Shown here piece after piece: positions 50,739 through 60,094 of a stretch of 64,000 nucleotides of DNA; within the stretch, counting starts at the first letter, position 1; every line of letters starts with the position of its first letter. The stretch comes from NORP110 sp051251595 (GTDB lineage Bacteria; Pseudomonadota; Alphaproteobacteria; Rhodobacterales; Rhodobacteraceae): positions 479,172 through 543,171 of the forward strand of contig JBPOFA010000001.1 in NCBI GenBank assembly GCA_051251595.1, read 5' to 3'. The notes beneath the pieces are model-generated. The model did no database searches and was not told the DNA's origin. It saw only the letters and a program-made list of their open reading frames with translations. The position numbers were made by a program, and so were the translations under genes.

Positions 50739-52277
50739 TCAAAGCATCCCGCTCACTTTGTCTGAAATACGTGCATAGATCAGATCCAAAGGCAGGTAAT
50801 ATGTGTGTACGGCGAACAAGATTGCCGGGATGCCAATGACCAGAATTGCAAATAACGCGACAAAAACGGCGCGCCGGATGACCATTTCCATCGGCGTGCG
50901 AACATAGGGAACAGTCGCCAGTGGCGTGATACCCAACTTGCGTGTGATATCGGACGAACGCCGGATTGAGCTGTTCAAAAACTCTAGCGCGGCGATCACG
51001 GCCAGGCCGAGGAAGGCACCGAACAAGGAGCCGCCGGCTGCAATCAAAGTGCGGTTGGGGCGGGCAGGTTCGCTTGGAACCGTCGCCGGATCAATCACGG
51101 CGATGCGGCGGCCTTTGGACAGCAACTCAATCCGTTCACCCGTCGAAGCGACGGCGAGACTTCTGGTGGCGTTGTTGTACTGGTCGCTTATGTTTTTGTA
51201 GTCGCGGTTCAACGATGCAAGTTTGATCGTGACTTCAGGTGTGCGTTCAATCGATTCATTCAGAACGCCCAGCTGTTCCTGCGTTTGCAGCTTTTGCTTG
51301 TTCAAAACGTCAATGCGCGCGTCCATATCGGCCAATTGGATGTCAAGGATCGAAGACGGTGTCACCTGTCCGTCGCTGGCCACACCAGATCGGCTGCTGA
51401 CCAGTTCTTCTTGCTGCTTCACTTGACGCTCCAGGGTCACAACTTTTGGATGCTCTTCGGAAAAGACCGCCTTGGCGTTGCGCAAAGCGTCCTGCAATTG
51501 CAGCAGCTTTTGTTCTTCTGGCGAAAGGTTCGCAGTGGGTGTTGGCCCGACAGAGCCGGTCGCATTAAAGATATCAACCAGGCGGCGTCTCTGTTCGGTG
51601 ACAAGCGTAATTTCCCGTTCCGTCTGATTTAGCGTTGCCTGCAAACTGGTTTGCTGAGACAGCCGGTAATTCAGGGTTTCGGGCAAAGCGTCTGAATTTT
51701 CATTGTTAAAGGCCAGAATCTTGGCGTTTTGACGTTCCAGTTCGGCACCTAGGCGTTCGACTTCGACCTCGAAGAACTCAAGCGTGTCGCCAGCGCGGTC
51801 TGCACGGTTTTCAGCGTTGTCTTGCAACACTTTAGTCACGAACTGATTAACCACATTGGCCGCGATCTGACCTGTATCTGCCTCGAAAGAGATGCTCATC
51901 AAAGTCGCCTGTCCGGCGCCCGCGCTGATATTGATCGACGTGGCACGGCGCATTTCGTCTACAATGTCATCCGCTGCCATTGTGCCTATGTCTTCAAAGA
52001 CTTTCTGGCTGCGGGCAACATCCAACAGATTTACCCGCGTCATCAGGCGCTGTTCAATAATCTGAAGCTCTTCCGATGCGCCGGTCTGGACAGTCGATTC
52101 TGCGAGGGATGTCGGAATCTGTGAAGATTCAATCAACAACCGCGATGACGAGACGTAGACCGCCGGAAGCAACCTTGCCACTGTAACGGAAATTGCAGCG
52201 AGAACGCCGAAAATGATGATGAAATAGTGAATACGCCGCATAAAAACGGCGATGTAAAACGCGATCGTATTTTTCAT
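50739..52277 (-). CDS. Polysaccharide co-polymerase (Wzz/XrtA-system chain-length protein)
   Basis: This 512-residue inner-membrane protein has the PCP layout: a first span near residues 15-37, a large periplasmic part with coiled coils (about 150-260 and 295-370), and a C-terminal span pair around 405-430 and 468-492. The proline-rich PSEPARPNRTLIAAGGSLFGAFLG motif before the second span is typical of Wzz. It matches the chain-length determinants found with exosortase systems. ATGA overlap with the ATPase gene and the kinase gene 45 bp downstream form one operon. Confidence 0.92.
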   Translation of the reverse strand: MKNTIAFYIAVFMRRIHYFIIIFGVLAAISVTVARLLPAVYVSSSRLLIESSQIPTSLAESTVQTGASEELQIIEQRLMTRVNLLDVARSQKVFEDIGTMAADDIVDEMRRATSINISAGAGQATLMSISFEADTGQIAANVVNQFVTKVLQDNAENRADRAGDTLEFFEVEVERLGAELERQNAKILAFNNENSDALPETLNYRLSQQTSLQATLNQTEREITLVTEQRRRLVDIFNATGSVGPTPTANLSPEEQKLLQLQDALRNAKAVFSEEHPKVVTLERQVKQQEELVSSRSGVASDGQVTPSSILDIQLADMDARIDVLNKQKLQTQEQLGVLNESIERTPEVTIKLASLNRDYKNISDQYNNATRSLAVASTGERIELLSKGRRIAVIDPATVPSEPARPNRTLIAAGGSLFGAFLGLAVIAALEFLNSSIRRSSDITRKLGITPLATVPYVRTPMEMVIRRAVFVALFAILVIGIPAILFAVHTYYLPLDLIYARISDKVSGML

Positions 52278-53161
52278 TCCGCAGCCTCACCTGCCGCAAT
52301 TTCGGCACCAAAGAAAACACCGTCATCCACTACGGCCTGAACCACTTTGCTGTCTACCACATTGGTCTCTGCGCTCCACGCGTAAAGCAATGACATGTCG
52401 CAAATCTGATTTATCAGTCGAGGAATGCCCTGAGACACTTCAAAGATCAGCATTCTGGCCTTTTCGTTGATCTCTTCACCAGAGCCACCCGCAACGCGGA
52501 GGCGGTGAACGATAAATTCATGTGCCGCTTTTTCGGTCAGCGGGCGCAAGTGAAAACTTGCGGCAATCCGCTGTGCCAGCTGGCGCAATTCCGGGCGTTT
52601 AATCATATCCCGCAATTCATTTTGACCGACCAGAACCAATTGAATCAATTCATCTTTATTCGAATTGATGTTGGTCAGCATGCGAAGCTCTTCCAGGCTG
52701 TCTTGCGACAGGTTCTGCGCCTCATCAAAGATAAGAATGACACGCCGGCCCTCTGCATAAGTCTTGATCAGAAAATCCTGCAGCAGCTGGAATTGTGAAA
52801 CATAGCCTTCTTCGGGATCAAAATTGATTCCCAAAGAATGAAGAACCCACTGAATCAGGTCACCCCGGTCGCCTTGTGCGTTGGAGATCAACCCAATGAC
52901 CGAATCCTCTTCGATCTGTTTCAACAACTGACGAAGCAGTGTCGTCTTGCCGCAGCCAACAGCGCCAGTCACCAGCGTAATGGGGGCACGTGACAAGATG
53001 CCAAACTCCAGCACAGAGTAGGCGCGTTTATGTTGGTCGGACCAATATAAAAAGGACGGGTCCGGCACCAGTGTAAAGGGCCGTTCCGTAAAGCCGAAGC
53101 TATCCAGATAGAATCCTGGAATGTGTTCCTCTAGCTGTTCCGTTTGAGGCTCCCTGCTCAT
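52274..53161 (-). CDS. ExeA-like AAA ATPase of the exosortase/EPS locus
   Basis: This is a 295-residue AAA+ ATPase. DSFGFTERPFTLVPDPSFLYWSDQHKRAYSVLEFGI is the characteristic ExeA/PEP-CTERM-ATPase opening; Walker A is VTGAVGCGKTTLLRQLL, Walker B is VILIFDEAQNLSQDSLEELRML, followed by the sensor LVLVGQNELRD. This group is found with exosortase-linked exopolysaccharide genes and is probably involved in assembly or export. ATG 53161 has AAGG nearby; ATG 53191 and ATG 53179 are alternatives. First gene of the leftward arm. Confidence 0.92.
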   Translation of the reverse strand: MSREPQTEQLEEHIPGFYLDSFGFTERPFTLVPDPSFLYWSDQHKRAYSVLEFGILSRAPITLVTGAVGCGKTTLLRQLLKQIEEDSVIGLISNAQGDRGDLIQWVLHSLGINFDPEEGYVSQFQLLQDFLIKTYAEGRRVILIFDEAQNLSQDSLEELRMLTNINSNKDELIQLVLVGQNELRDMIKRPELRQLAQRIAASFHLRPLTEKAAHEFIVHRLRVAGGSGEEINEKARMLIFEVSQGIPRLINQICDMSLLYAWSAETNVVDSKVVQAVVDDGVFFGAEIAAGEAAE

Positions 53162-53674
53162 CGCTTGGCCTTGTATCATGTTCTCATTCAATCGCTAATC
53201 GCCCGTCAGGACGTATTTACCTTACCAACTGCAGGCAACCATTAATATAGGGTCCAATTTTGACCAGAAAACGGCCTGTTTGGAATAGTTTCAGCTGCCT
53301 CAAGGATCGACCTACGCAAATCTTCCAAAAATTGCACCCGATTCGGGCTATCTGCCTGTTATTGAATGCGATCAAGATACAGTAGCACGAGATGGGGATG
53401 ATCTGTGACAGATTTCAAACAGGTCAATGACCTATTAGATCGCCAAAATCGGCCCATTTTGACCGATTTCGCCCTTTTTTTCCAATTATGGCAAAATATG
53501 GCATGAATCGGGCATCTTCAAGATTGGTCGGGGTCAATTAACCTGCTATTCATAATGTCGAAGAAGACGTCTGCAGCTGCCATGCACCGAAAATCAAATG
53601 ATTAAAGTATCTTGGCGCGTTGTTTTGCAGACTGAAATTGCAGGAGTTCTCCGCTTTGCGGATTGTGTAAAAGT
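53162..53674. promoter_or_regulatory. Divergent control region of the exopolysaccharide locus
   Basis: There is no gene in these 513 bp. Structure seen: AGGTCA-A-TGACCT, a perfect 13-bp palindrome at 53421-53433; AAATCGG/CCGATTT, a 7-bp inverted repeat with 10-bp spacer at 53446-53469; and ATTTTGACC twice (near 53258 and 53456), the second within that dyad. The region is AT-rich compared with its flanks. It must contain promoters for both the ATPase arm (left) and the glycosyltransferase arm (right). No proper sigma54 element was found. Confidence 0.5.
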
Positions 53675-54364
53675 ATGACCGTTCAGTTTGAAAAGCTTGA
53701 TAATGATCTAAAGACGGCCAGCGCCCCTTACGGTGTTGTCGCTGTTTCGCATCGCTCTGGGGTATACCGGAATGCTTTCAAGCGCGTTTTGGACGTTACG
53801 GCAATACTGCTGACCTTGCCAATTACTTTGCCAGTCATATTGCTTATGGGCCTGCTGGTGGCTCGGGATGGTCACAGCCCGTTCTATAGAAATGACAGAG
53901 TCGGTCGGGGCGGGCGTGATTTCAAAATGTTGAAATTGCGCACAATGGTGCCTGACGCCGACAAGTTGCTGGATGCACATTTGGCCAGCGACGCAGACGC
54001 AAAAGAAGAATGGCGCACAACTCAGAAACTGAAATCTGATCCCCGGATTACGAAAGTTGGCCGGTTTCTTCGCAAGACATCACTGGATGAATTGCCGCAG
54101 ATCTGGAACGTACTTGTCGGGGATATGTCTTTGGTTGGGCCGCGCCCAATGTTGCCAGCCCAAAGAGTGCTTTATCCAGGACTGTCCTATTACTTCTTGC
54201 GTCCAGGAATCACCGGTCGTTGGCAGGTGTCCGAAAGAAATGACAGTGAGTTTTGTAAACGTGCTGAACACGATCATGAGTATGACGCAGAATTGTCTTT
54301 TACAAATGACGTTAAATATCTAATTCGTACCGTTGGCGTTGTGCTAAAAGGTACGGGGTACTAA
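53675..54364 (+). CDS. Undecaprenyl-phosphate sugar phosphotransferase
   Basis: This 229-residue bacterial sugar transferase primes polysaccharide repeat-unit synthesis on undecaprenyl phosphate. One membrane segment DVTAILLTLPITLPVILLMGLLVA is followed by the catalytic domain: SPFYRNDRVGRGGRDFKMLKLRTMVPDADKLL, KSDPRITKVGRFLRKTSLDELPQIWNVLVGDMSLVGPRP and YFLRPGITGRWQVSERND. The start ATG 53675 is weakly supported (TTG 53663 is in frame). It is the first gene of the right arm; the lipid carrier is regenerated by UppP encoded at 10.9 kb. Confidence 0.93.
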   Translation: MTVQFEKLDNDLKTASAPYGVVAVSHRSGVYRNAFKRVLDVTAILLTLPITLPVILLMGLLVARDGHSPFYRNDRVGRGGRDFKMLKLRTMVPDADKLLDAHLASDADAKEEWRTTQKLKSDPRITKVGRFLRKTSLDELPQIWNVLVGDMSLVGPRPMLPAQRVLYPGLSYYFLRPGITGRWQVSERNDSEFCKRAEHDHEYDAELSFTNDVKYLIRTVGVVLKGTGY

Positions 54365-54437
54365 TTCCCTAAAATAGCCAGAATGTTTTGGCATTTGAGC
54401 CAGAAGAGTTTTGTTGATCCATTTTGGAAGGTTTGGA

Positions 54438-56897
54438 ATGTACGATTTATTCGGACGAGGCATGGTGTTGCGGCGTAGTGTACTAACGCTGTTCGCGTTG
54501 TTGATGGTTGGTTTCTTGAGCGCGTGTGATTCTGCGGAAGAACGGGCAGAGAAACATTTCCAATCCGCCCTGACCTTGCTCCAAGAGGGTGATGAAGAAC
54601 GCGCGATCGTCGAATTTCGCAATGTTTTCAAGCTAAACGGGCTTCATAAAGAGGCCCGCACGGAATACGCCAACCTACAACGCCGCCGCGGAAACCTGGG
54701 CGAGGCGATTGGTCAATATCTAAGACTGGTAGAGCAATATCCTGACGATCTGGAAGGCAATAGAGCGCTGGCAGAAATGTATGCCGAAATCGGAAAATGG
54801 GATGACATGGACCGATACGTTAATGCTGTGCTTGAGATCGAACCGTCCGACACAGGGATTCGCGCATTGCAGAATGTGTCACAATATCGCGTCGCCGTAG
54901 ATAATCGTGACGAAGCGGCTGCAACCGCCGCGGTCGAAAAGGCCGCCAAGCTTCAGGAAGAATTGCCAGAAAACATAATGATTTGGCAGGTTCTGATCGA
55001 CAACGATATGCGAAACTCTCGTTTCGGGTCTGCATTGGCCGGCTTGGACAAAGCTATCGAAATTGCGCCAACCAACCGCGATCTTTATACAGTGCGTCTT
55101 TCCGTTCTGGGCGCTCTTGATGACACGGCGGCCATTGAAGCGCAGTTGAAAGACATGATCAAGCGTTTCCCGGATGATGATTCATCGCGGTTGACACTTG
55201 TGCGGTGGTTCGTCTCACAGAACAATCTGGACGAGGCCCAACATTTTCTGCGGGAAGCCGTGGACCTAGAGCCTGATAATATTGAGGCACGGATGACCTA
55301 TTTGCGGTTCCTGTCGGAACTGCGGGGCCAAGATGTCGCTTTGGCTGAATTGAACACAATGATCGAGGGTGGCCTGACCACGCCGATCTTTTTGTCCCTG
55401 AAGTCGAGCCTGGAATTCGAACTTGGAGAGCAGGAAACCGCCATCAGCGAAATGGAAGCGCTTATCGCTTCGATGGAGGATGGCGACGAAAAACGCACGA
55501 TCAAGGTTGGATTGGCGCGGATGTTGCTGAGTTCTGGAAATGTTGTCGGCTCTCGTGCTTTGGTTGAAGAGGTCTTGTCTGAAGACAAGTCACAAGTTGA
55601 AGCTTTGAAAATGAAAGCGTCCTGGCTTATTGACGGCGACGCGCCAGGAGAGGCGATCGTCGCCCTGCGCGCAGCTCTGGATCAAAGCCCCAGAGATTCT
55701 GAAATCATGACCCTGTTGGCCCGTGCGCATGAACGGGATGGAAATAATGAATTGGTGGGTGAGATGCTGGCCCTTGCGGTCGAGGCGTCAAACCGTGGTG
55801 CGGATGAATCCGTGCGCTATGCGCAATATCTGATTACTGCCAACAAACTTGGGCCTGCGGAAGGTGTCTTGATTGATTCCTTGCGCCTGTCCCCGGCCAA
55901 CCATGATCTGCTTTTTGAACTCGGCACTGTTTACATCGAAATGAAAGACTGGGAACGCTCCAAGCAAGTCATCGACGCCTTGCGCGCGATTGAAACACCC
56001 GATGGCGACCTCATCGCGAATGAACTTCAGGCGCGATTGTTGGAAGGCCAGGAAGACACCGAAGGAACGCTCGAATTCCTGAAGGGTCTTGTGGCGGAAG
56101 GGTCAGCCGGATTTCAGGCAAATATGGCGATTGTGACCACTCTTTTGAGCGACGGAAAATTTGACGAGGCGCGGGCTTATGTCGATGACCTTTTGGCCGC
56201 GACGCCGGATGACCTCGGTGTTCAATATATGGATGCCACCGTCAACGCCGCCCATGGCGAGACGGACAAGGCCGAAGCCCAATACAGAGCAATCCTTGCC
56301 AAAAACCCACAAGAGATAAATGTCTGGATCGCGCTGTTTCGGATCAATACGTCGGCGGATGACATGAGCGCGGCAAAAGCCGTTCTTGAAGAAGCACTCG
56401 CCGCCATGCCGGATGAACCGACACTGAAATGGATCAAGGCTGGTTTCCTTGAACAAGATGGCGATATCGAAGGTGCCATTGCCATTTACGAAGACATGTA
56501 CGCCGAAGACAGCGACAACATGGTTGTTGCCAACAATCTGGCCAGCCTGATCACGTCGTTGAATGAAGATCCCGAAACCATTGAACGCGCCTATGCGATT
56601 GCGCGGCGCCTGCGTGTTTCGACGGTACCTCCGTTTCAGGATACCTACGGCTGGATCGCCTTTTTGCGCGGTGACTTTGAAGAAGCCATCCTGGCGCTTG
56701 AACCAGCCGCCGCGGGATTGCCGAATGATCCGACGGTGCAATATCATTTGGCACGCGCCTATGTGGCGGCCGAACGATATGAAGCTGCGATGGAGCGGTT
56801 TGAAAATGTTCTGGAACTGACCGGGCCAGATGATCCCCGCGATTTTGTAAAGGACTCCAAGTCCGAAATCGCCAGATTAAGCAGCCTGCCGCAATAA
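54438..56897 (+). CDS. TPR-repeat lipoprotein (PrsT-like)
   Basis: This 819-residue protein has a lipoprotein signal (LTLFALLMVGFLSAC, lipobox Cys at about residue 30). It is followed by about fifteen TPR-like repeats across the whole length, for example RAIVEFRNVFKLNGLHKEARTEYANLQRRRGNLGEAIGQYLRLVEQYPDD, EAIVALRAALDQSP, and EEAILALEPAAAGLPNDPTVQYHLARAYVAAERYEAAMERFENVLEL. It resembles the PrsT proteins of exosortase systems, thought to scaffold envelope assembly. GGAAGG upstream sets ATG 54438. The exosortase gene follows after 67 bp. Confidence 0.9.
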   Translation: MYDLFGRGMVLRRSVLTLFALLMVGFLSACDSAEERAEKHFQSALTLLQEGDEERAIVEFRNVFKLNGLHKEARTEYANLQRRRGNLGEAIGQYLRLVEQYPDDLEGNRALAEMYAEIGKWDDMDRYVNAVLEIEPSDTGIRALQNVSQYRVAVDNRDEAAATAAVEKAAKLQEELPENIMIWQVLIDNDMRNSRFGSALAGLDKAIEIAPTNRDLYTVRLSVLGALDDTAAIEAQLKDMIKRFPDDDSSRLTLVRWFVSQNNLDEAQHFLREAVDLEPDNIEARMTYLRFLSELRGQDVALAELNTMIEGGLTTPIFLSLKSSLEFELGEQETAISEMEALIASMEDGDEKRTIKVGLARMLLSSGNVVGSRALVEEVLSEDKSQVEALKMKASWLIDGDAPGEAIVALRAALDQSPRDSEIMTLLARAHERDGNNELVGEMLALAVEASNRGADESVRYAQYLITANKLGPAEGVLIDSLRLSPANHDLLFELGTVYIEMKDWERSKQVIDALRAIETPDGDLIANELQARLLEGQEDTEGTLEFLKGLVAEGSAGFQANMAIVTTLLSDGKFDEARAYVDDLLAATPDDLGVQYMDATVNAAHGETDKAEAQYRAILAKNPQEINVWIALFRINTSADDMSAAKAVLEEALAAMPDEPTLKWIKAGFLEQDGDIEGAIAIYEDMYAEDSDNMVVANNLASLITSLNEDPETIERAYAIARRLRVSTVPPFQDTYGWIAFLRGDFEEAILALEPAAAGLPNDPTVQYHLARAYVAAERYEAAMERFENVLELTGPDDPRDFVKDSKSEIARLSSLPQ

Positions 56898-56964
56898 CCT
56901 TTGCGGACCGATAAGAGTAAAAAACTTGCGGGTTAGCCCCCACTTGTTACAGTTTCAGCGAAAG

Positions 56965-58575
56965 ATGCCAAAAATGACAGAGAACGCCACAAATGTTGAA
57001 TGGAGCGGTGCTACGCGGGCAAGCCTGAACCCCATTGGGTTCGGCTGGTTCGTGTTCCTGTTGGCGGCGGCGGTCCCGATTTTTTGGATTGGGTTTGTCT
57101 CTTTGGGCAAGGCTTGGGGCACGGCAGAATACAGCCACGGCCCGCTCATCCCGGTCATTTCGCTTTATCTGTTTATTCGTGAGCTGCGCCGGTCGCCACT
57201 GCCGAACGAAGTCGTGTCGGACCGTTGGCCGGGGGTCTTGTTTCTGGTCTTTGCCCTGTCGATTGCCGTCCTAGGCAATCTGATGCGGGTGGCAGATATT
57301 GTCACCTATGCGTTCATCCTTTGGGTGGGCGGCGTTGTGCTTACGACATTTGGTTGGGCAAGGGGCAAGACACATTGGTCGCCTGTATTGCACCTGATCT
57401 TTATGTTGCCCCTGCCTCAGGTTATCTACTGGAAACTGACGATCTTCCTGCAAACGGTGTCTTCGGAACTGGGGGTCTGGTTTGTGGCGCTTGCCGGTGT
57501 GCCCGTCTTCCTGGAAGGCAATGTCATCGATCTGGGGGTCTACAAGCTGCAGGTCGCTGAAGCCTGTTCAGGGCTGCGCTATCTGTTTCCGATCCTGTCG
57601 TTCTCTTACCTGTTTTCCATTCTCTATCGCGGGCCTTTTTGGCACAAAGCCGTTTTGCTGCTGTCCGCCGCACCACTGACCGTTCTGATGAATTCTTTCC
57701 GGATTGGTGTGATCGGTGTCTTGGTGAACCGTTACGGCATCGAACAGGCCGAAGGGTTCTTGCACTTCTTTGAAGGCTGGGTTGTCTTCCTGATGTGCGT
57801 GGCCTTGTTGTTCTTGCTGGCCGTTGTTTTGCAGCGCCTGACGCCAAGCCCAAAATCTCTTTCCGAAACGATCGATCTGGACTTTGATCAGTTCGGCCAA
57901 ATCTTTACGCGGATCTTTTCTATTCGCAGCTCTGCTGCTTTGATCGCGGCAGGAATAGTGACCTTTGCCGTGTCCATGGCCTGGACCTACACGCCGCGCG
58001 CTGAAACGGCCATGGTTGAAAGAGACCCTTTCGTTTTGTTCCCGCGCAATATCGGCGAATACAGCGGGTTCAAAAGTCAATTGGACCCAGAAATCGAAGT
58101 CGTTCTGGGCGCGGATGACTATGTAAACGTCACATATGAAAACCCAAATGAATCCGATTACGTGAGCTTGTTTGTCGCGTTCTATGATGACCAAACATCG
58201 GGCGAGGGCATCCATTCGCCAGAAGTGTGCCTGCCCGTTGGTGGTTGGGAGATCTTTACGCTCGAGCCGATGGAAGTCGACATGTCAGCGACGCCATATG
58301 GCACATTCTCTTTGAACCGCGCGGTTATCCAAAAAGGCGTGGCGCAGCAGCTTGTCTATTATTGGTTTGAAGGACGCGGCACGCGGCTGACCAATGATGT
58401 GAACGCAAAATTAAGCGTTCTGATCGACAGTTTGAAAAAGGGCCGGTCTGATGGGGCATTGGTACGCTATGTTACACCTATTGATCCGTCTGAAACGGTG
58501 GCGGACGCCGACGCGCGGTTGCAAAGATTTATGCAAGAAAGCCTGCAGCGGTTGCCTCGGTTTGTGCCGTTCTAG
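56965..58575 (+). CDS. xrtD: Exosortase fused to EpsI domain (XrtD/VPLPA-CTERM type)
   Basis: This is a 536-residue fusion. The N-terminal exosortase (about 20-300) has eight spans with the active-site trio EACSGLRYLFP (Cys), NSFRIGVIGVLV (Arg) and EGFLHFFEGW (His). The C-terminal EpsI domain (about 330-520) has FPRNIGEYSGF, SLFVAFYDDQ and GIHSPEVCLPVGGWE. Exosortases act like sortases on PEP-CTERM-type tails; the EpsI-fused Rhodobacterales type corresponds to XrtD, specific for VPLPA-CTERM. Start ATG 56965 chosen over 56926. No VPLPA-CTERM protein is encoded in this window. Confidence 0.88.
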   Translation: MPKMTENATNVEWSGATRASLNPIGFGWFVFLLAAAVPIFWIGFVSLGKAWGTAEYSHGPLIPVISLYLFIRELRRSPLPNEVVSDRWPGVLFLVFALSIAVLGNLMRVADIVTYAFILWVGGVVLTTFGWARGKTHWSPVLHLIFMLPLPQVIYWKLTIFLQTVSSELGVWFVALAGVPVFLEGNVIDLGVYKLQVAEACSGLRYLFPILSFSYLFSILYRGPFWHKAVLLLSAAPLTVLMNSFRIGVIGVLVNRYGIEQAEGFLHFFEGWVVFLMCVALLFLLAVVLQRLTPSPKSLSETIDLDFDQFGQIFTRIFSIRSSAALIAAGIVTFAVSMAWTYTPRAETAMVERDPFVLFPRNIGEYSGFKSQLDPEIEVVLGADDYVNVTYENPNESDYVSLFVAFYDDQTSGEGIHSPEVCLPVGGWEIFTLEPMEVDMSATPYGTFSLNRAVIQKGVAQQLVYYWFEGRGTRLTNDVNAKLSVLIDSLKKGRSDGALVRYVTPIDPSETVADADARLQRFMQESLQRLPRFVPF

Positions 58576-58641
58576 GATTTTCTCTGTCGATGCGGCCAGA
58601 TCTGCTTGCATGCCGTCGCAGGTTTGTTGATTGATCTGCCA

Positions 58642-59295
58642 ATGAGCTTTTCGCCACGGAAATTGATCACGCCGATGCATCCCGCCGCAGTGTGGGTGAT
58701 CATTGGCATATGCGTGGCCGTCGAACTTGTGCTGACGGGGGCCGATTATGGTCTGTGGGCGTCGACCCGATTGCGGCTATCGGCATATGAAAACGCAGGG
58801 TTCTGGATTGGATTGCTGTACAACTGGCACCCCAACTATCCCGAACAACCCTACACCATGTTTGCCACTTATAGTTTTCTGCATGGGGGGGTGATCCACC
58901 TGACAGTCAACATGCTGACGTTATATTCCCTTTGTCCTTTGATCGTCCGACGCGTCGGCGGCGCGAAGTTTGTTCTGCTCTATGTCGTTTCTGCGATCGG
59001 CGGTGCGATCGGATTTGCCATACTGTCCGACAGCGTTCAGCCGATGGTTGGGGCGTCTGGGGCACTTTTTGGCCTGACCGGTGCAATTGTTGCCTGGGAA
59101 TATGTAGACCGAAGAGCAGCGCAAATTGAGCTTTCGCCCATTCTGCGGGTCATTGCCTTTTTAGTCGTCCTGAATGTCGTGCTTTGGTGGGCCATGGGGG
59201 GGCAATTGGCATGGCAGACCCATTTGGGTGGCTTTGTTTTGGGCTGGCTTGCGGCCCTTTTGATTGATTCAAAGGCGCAAGATATCGAAGATTGA
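58642..59295 (+). CDS. Rhomboid-family intramembrane serine protease
   Basis: This 217-residue protein has about six spans with the rhomboid catalytic pair, Ser in MVGASGALFGLTGAIVAW and His in WQTHLGGFVLGWLAALL, plus FLHGGVIHLTVNMLTLYSLCP (HxxxN-like oxyanion region). It cleaves transmembrane helices. It lies 66 bp after the exosortase gene and before the export genes. ATG 58642 is preferred to TTG 58606. It resembles housekeeping Rhodobacteraceae rhomboids; rhombosortase activity is possible but not shown. Confidence 0.88.
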   Translation: MSFSPRKLITPMHPAAVWVIIGICVAVELVLTGADYGLWASTRLRLSAYENAGFWIGLLYNWHPNYPEQPYTMFATYSFLHGGVIHLTVNMLTLYSLCPLIVRRVGGAKFVLLYVVSAIGGAIGFAILSDSVQPMVGASGALFGLTGAIVAWEYVDRRAAQIELSPILRVIAFLVVLNVVLWWAMGGQLAWQTHLGGFVLGWLAALLIDSKAQDIED

Positions 59296-59483
59296 AGGTA
59301 TTTTCCGCAGAGTTCGGCGGCAATTGTTTCATCCGGTGCGTCAATCAGGGGCAATTTTCATGTTTGTGTTGCCCCTACGGTACGGAATCCCAAGTTTTGA
59401 GCTCAAAAATCCAAAGTATTTTTGTTTGAGGCTTCCGCGTTGTATTAAAGGAGCTTAAGAATCGGTATTAAGGGGAGCGCAAA

Positions 59484-60086
59484 ATGGCACGAATATTGAT
59501 GAGCACACTGCTGCTGATCGTCTTGGGTACAATTGCCACCGCGCAAGATGTCTATAAAATTCAACCTGGTGATGTACTTCAGATCGAAGTTCTTGAAGAC
59601 GCATCACTGAACCGCAATGCTTTGGTCCTGCCAGACGGAAACATTTCCTTCCCATTGGTTGGAACGGTTAAAGCAAGCGGAAGAACTTTGGGCGATGTTC
59701 AGTCGAATATCGTAACCGGCCTTGCACCAAATTTCGCAACGTCGCCAAATGTTTTTGTTACTATCAACTCAGTCGGAACACCTGTTGCTAAAACGGGAAC
59801 AGGCGGAACGATCACGGTTTATGCGATTGGTGAAGTGAACGCACCAGGCAAAGCGACCATTAGGTCCGGAACAAGCGCATTGCAGTTTTTGGCCGAAACG
59901 GGTGGCTTTACCCGGTTTGCAGCGAAAAAGCGCATTTTGTTGCGGCGCGTTGACAAAAAATCTGGTAAAGCCAATACATATAAATTGGACTACAAGGCCT
60001 TCGAAAAGGGTACGTCGAATGCAGGGGCGATTATTCTTAGAGATGGCGATGTCCTTGTTGTGCCAGAGAGGCGACTATTCGAGTAG
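59484..60086 (+). CDS. Polysaccharide export (Wza/BexD-like) protein
   Basis: This 200-residue periplasmic/outer-membrane export protein has a Sec signal, MARILMSTLLLIVLGTIATAQ, then the poly-export domain VYKIQPGDVLQIEVLEDASLNRNALVLPDGNISFPLVGTVKASGRTLGDVQ and a SLBB domain TVYAIGEVNAPGKATIRSGTSALQFLAETGGFTRFAAKKRILLRR, ending RDGDVLVVPERRLFE. No lipobox is seen, so it differs from classical Wza and resembles exosortase-system export proteins. The 188-bp gap upstream may contain a separate promoter. It is followed 8 bp later by the barrel gene. Confidence 0.92.
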   Translation: MARILMSTLLLIVLGTIATAQDVYKIQPGDVLQIEVLEDASLNRNALVLPDGNISFPLVGTVKASGRTLGDVQSNIVTGLAPNFATSPNVFVTINSVGTPVAKTGTGGTITVYAIGEVNAPGKATIRSGTSALQFLAETGGFTRFAAKKRILLRRVDKKSGKANTYKLDYKAFEKGTSNAGAIILRDGDVLVVPERRLFE

Positions 60087-60094
60087 GGAATTAA

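Noticed and set aside
53610..53629. Possible sigma54 promoter (TGGCGCG...TTGCA) upstream of the sugar transferase
   Set aside because: The spacing between GG and GC is 11 instead of 10 bases. A second candidate near 53500 has correct spacing but GGGC in place of TTGC. Neither is acceptable.
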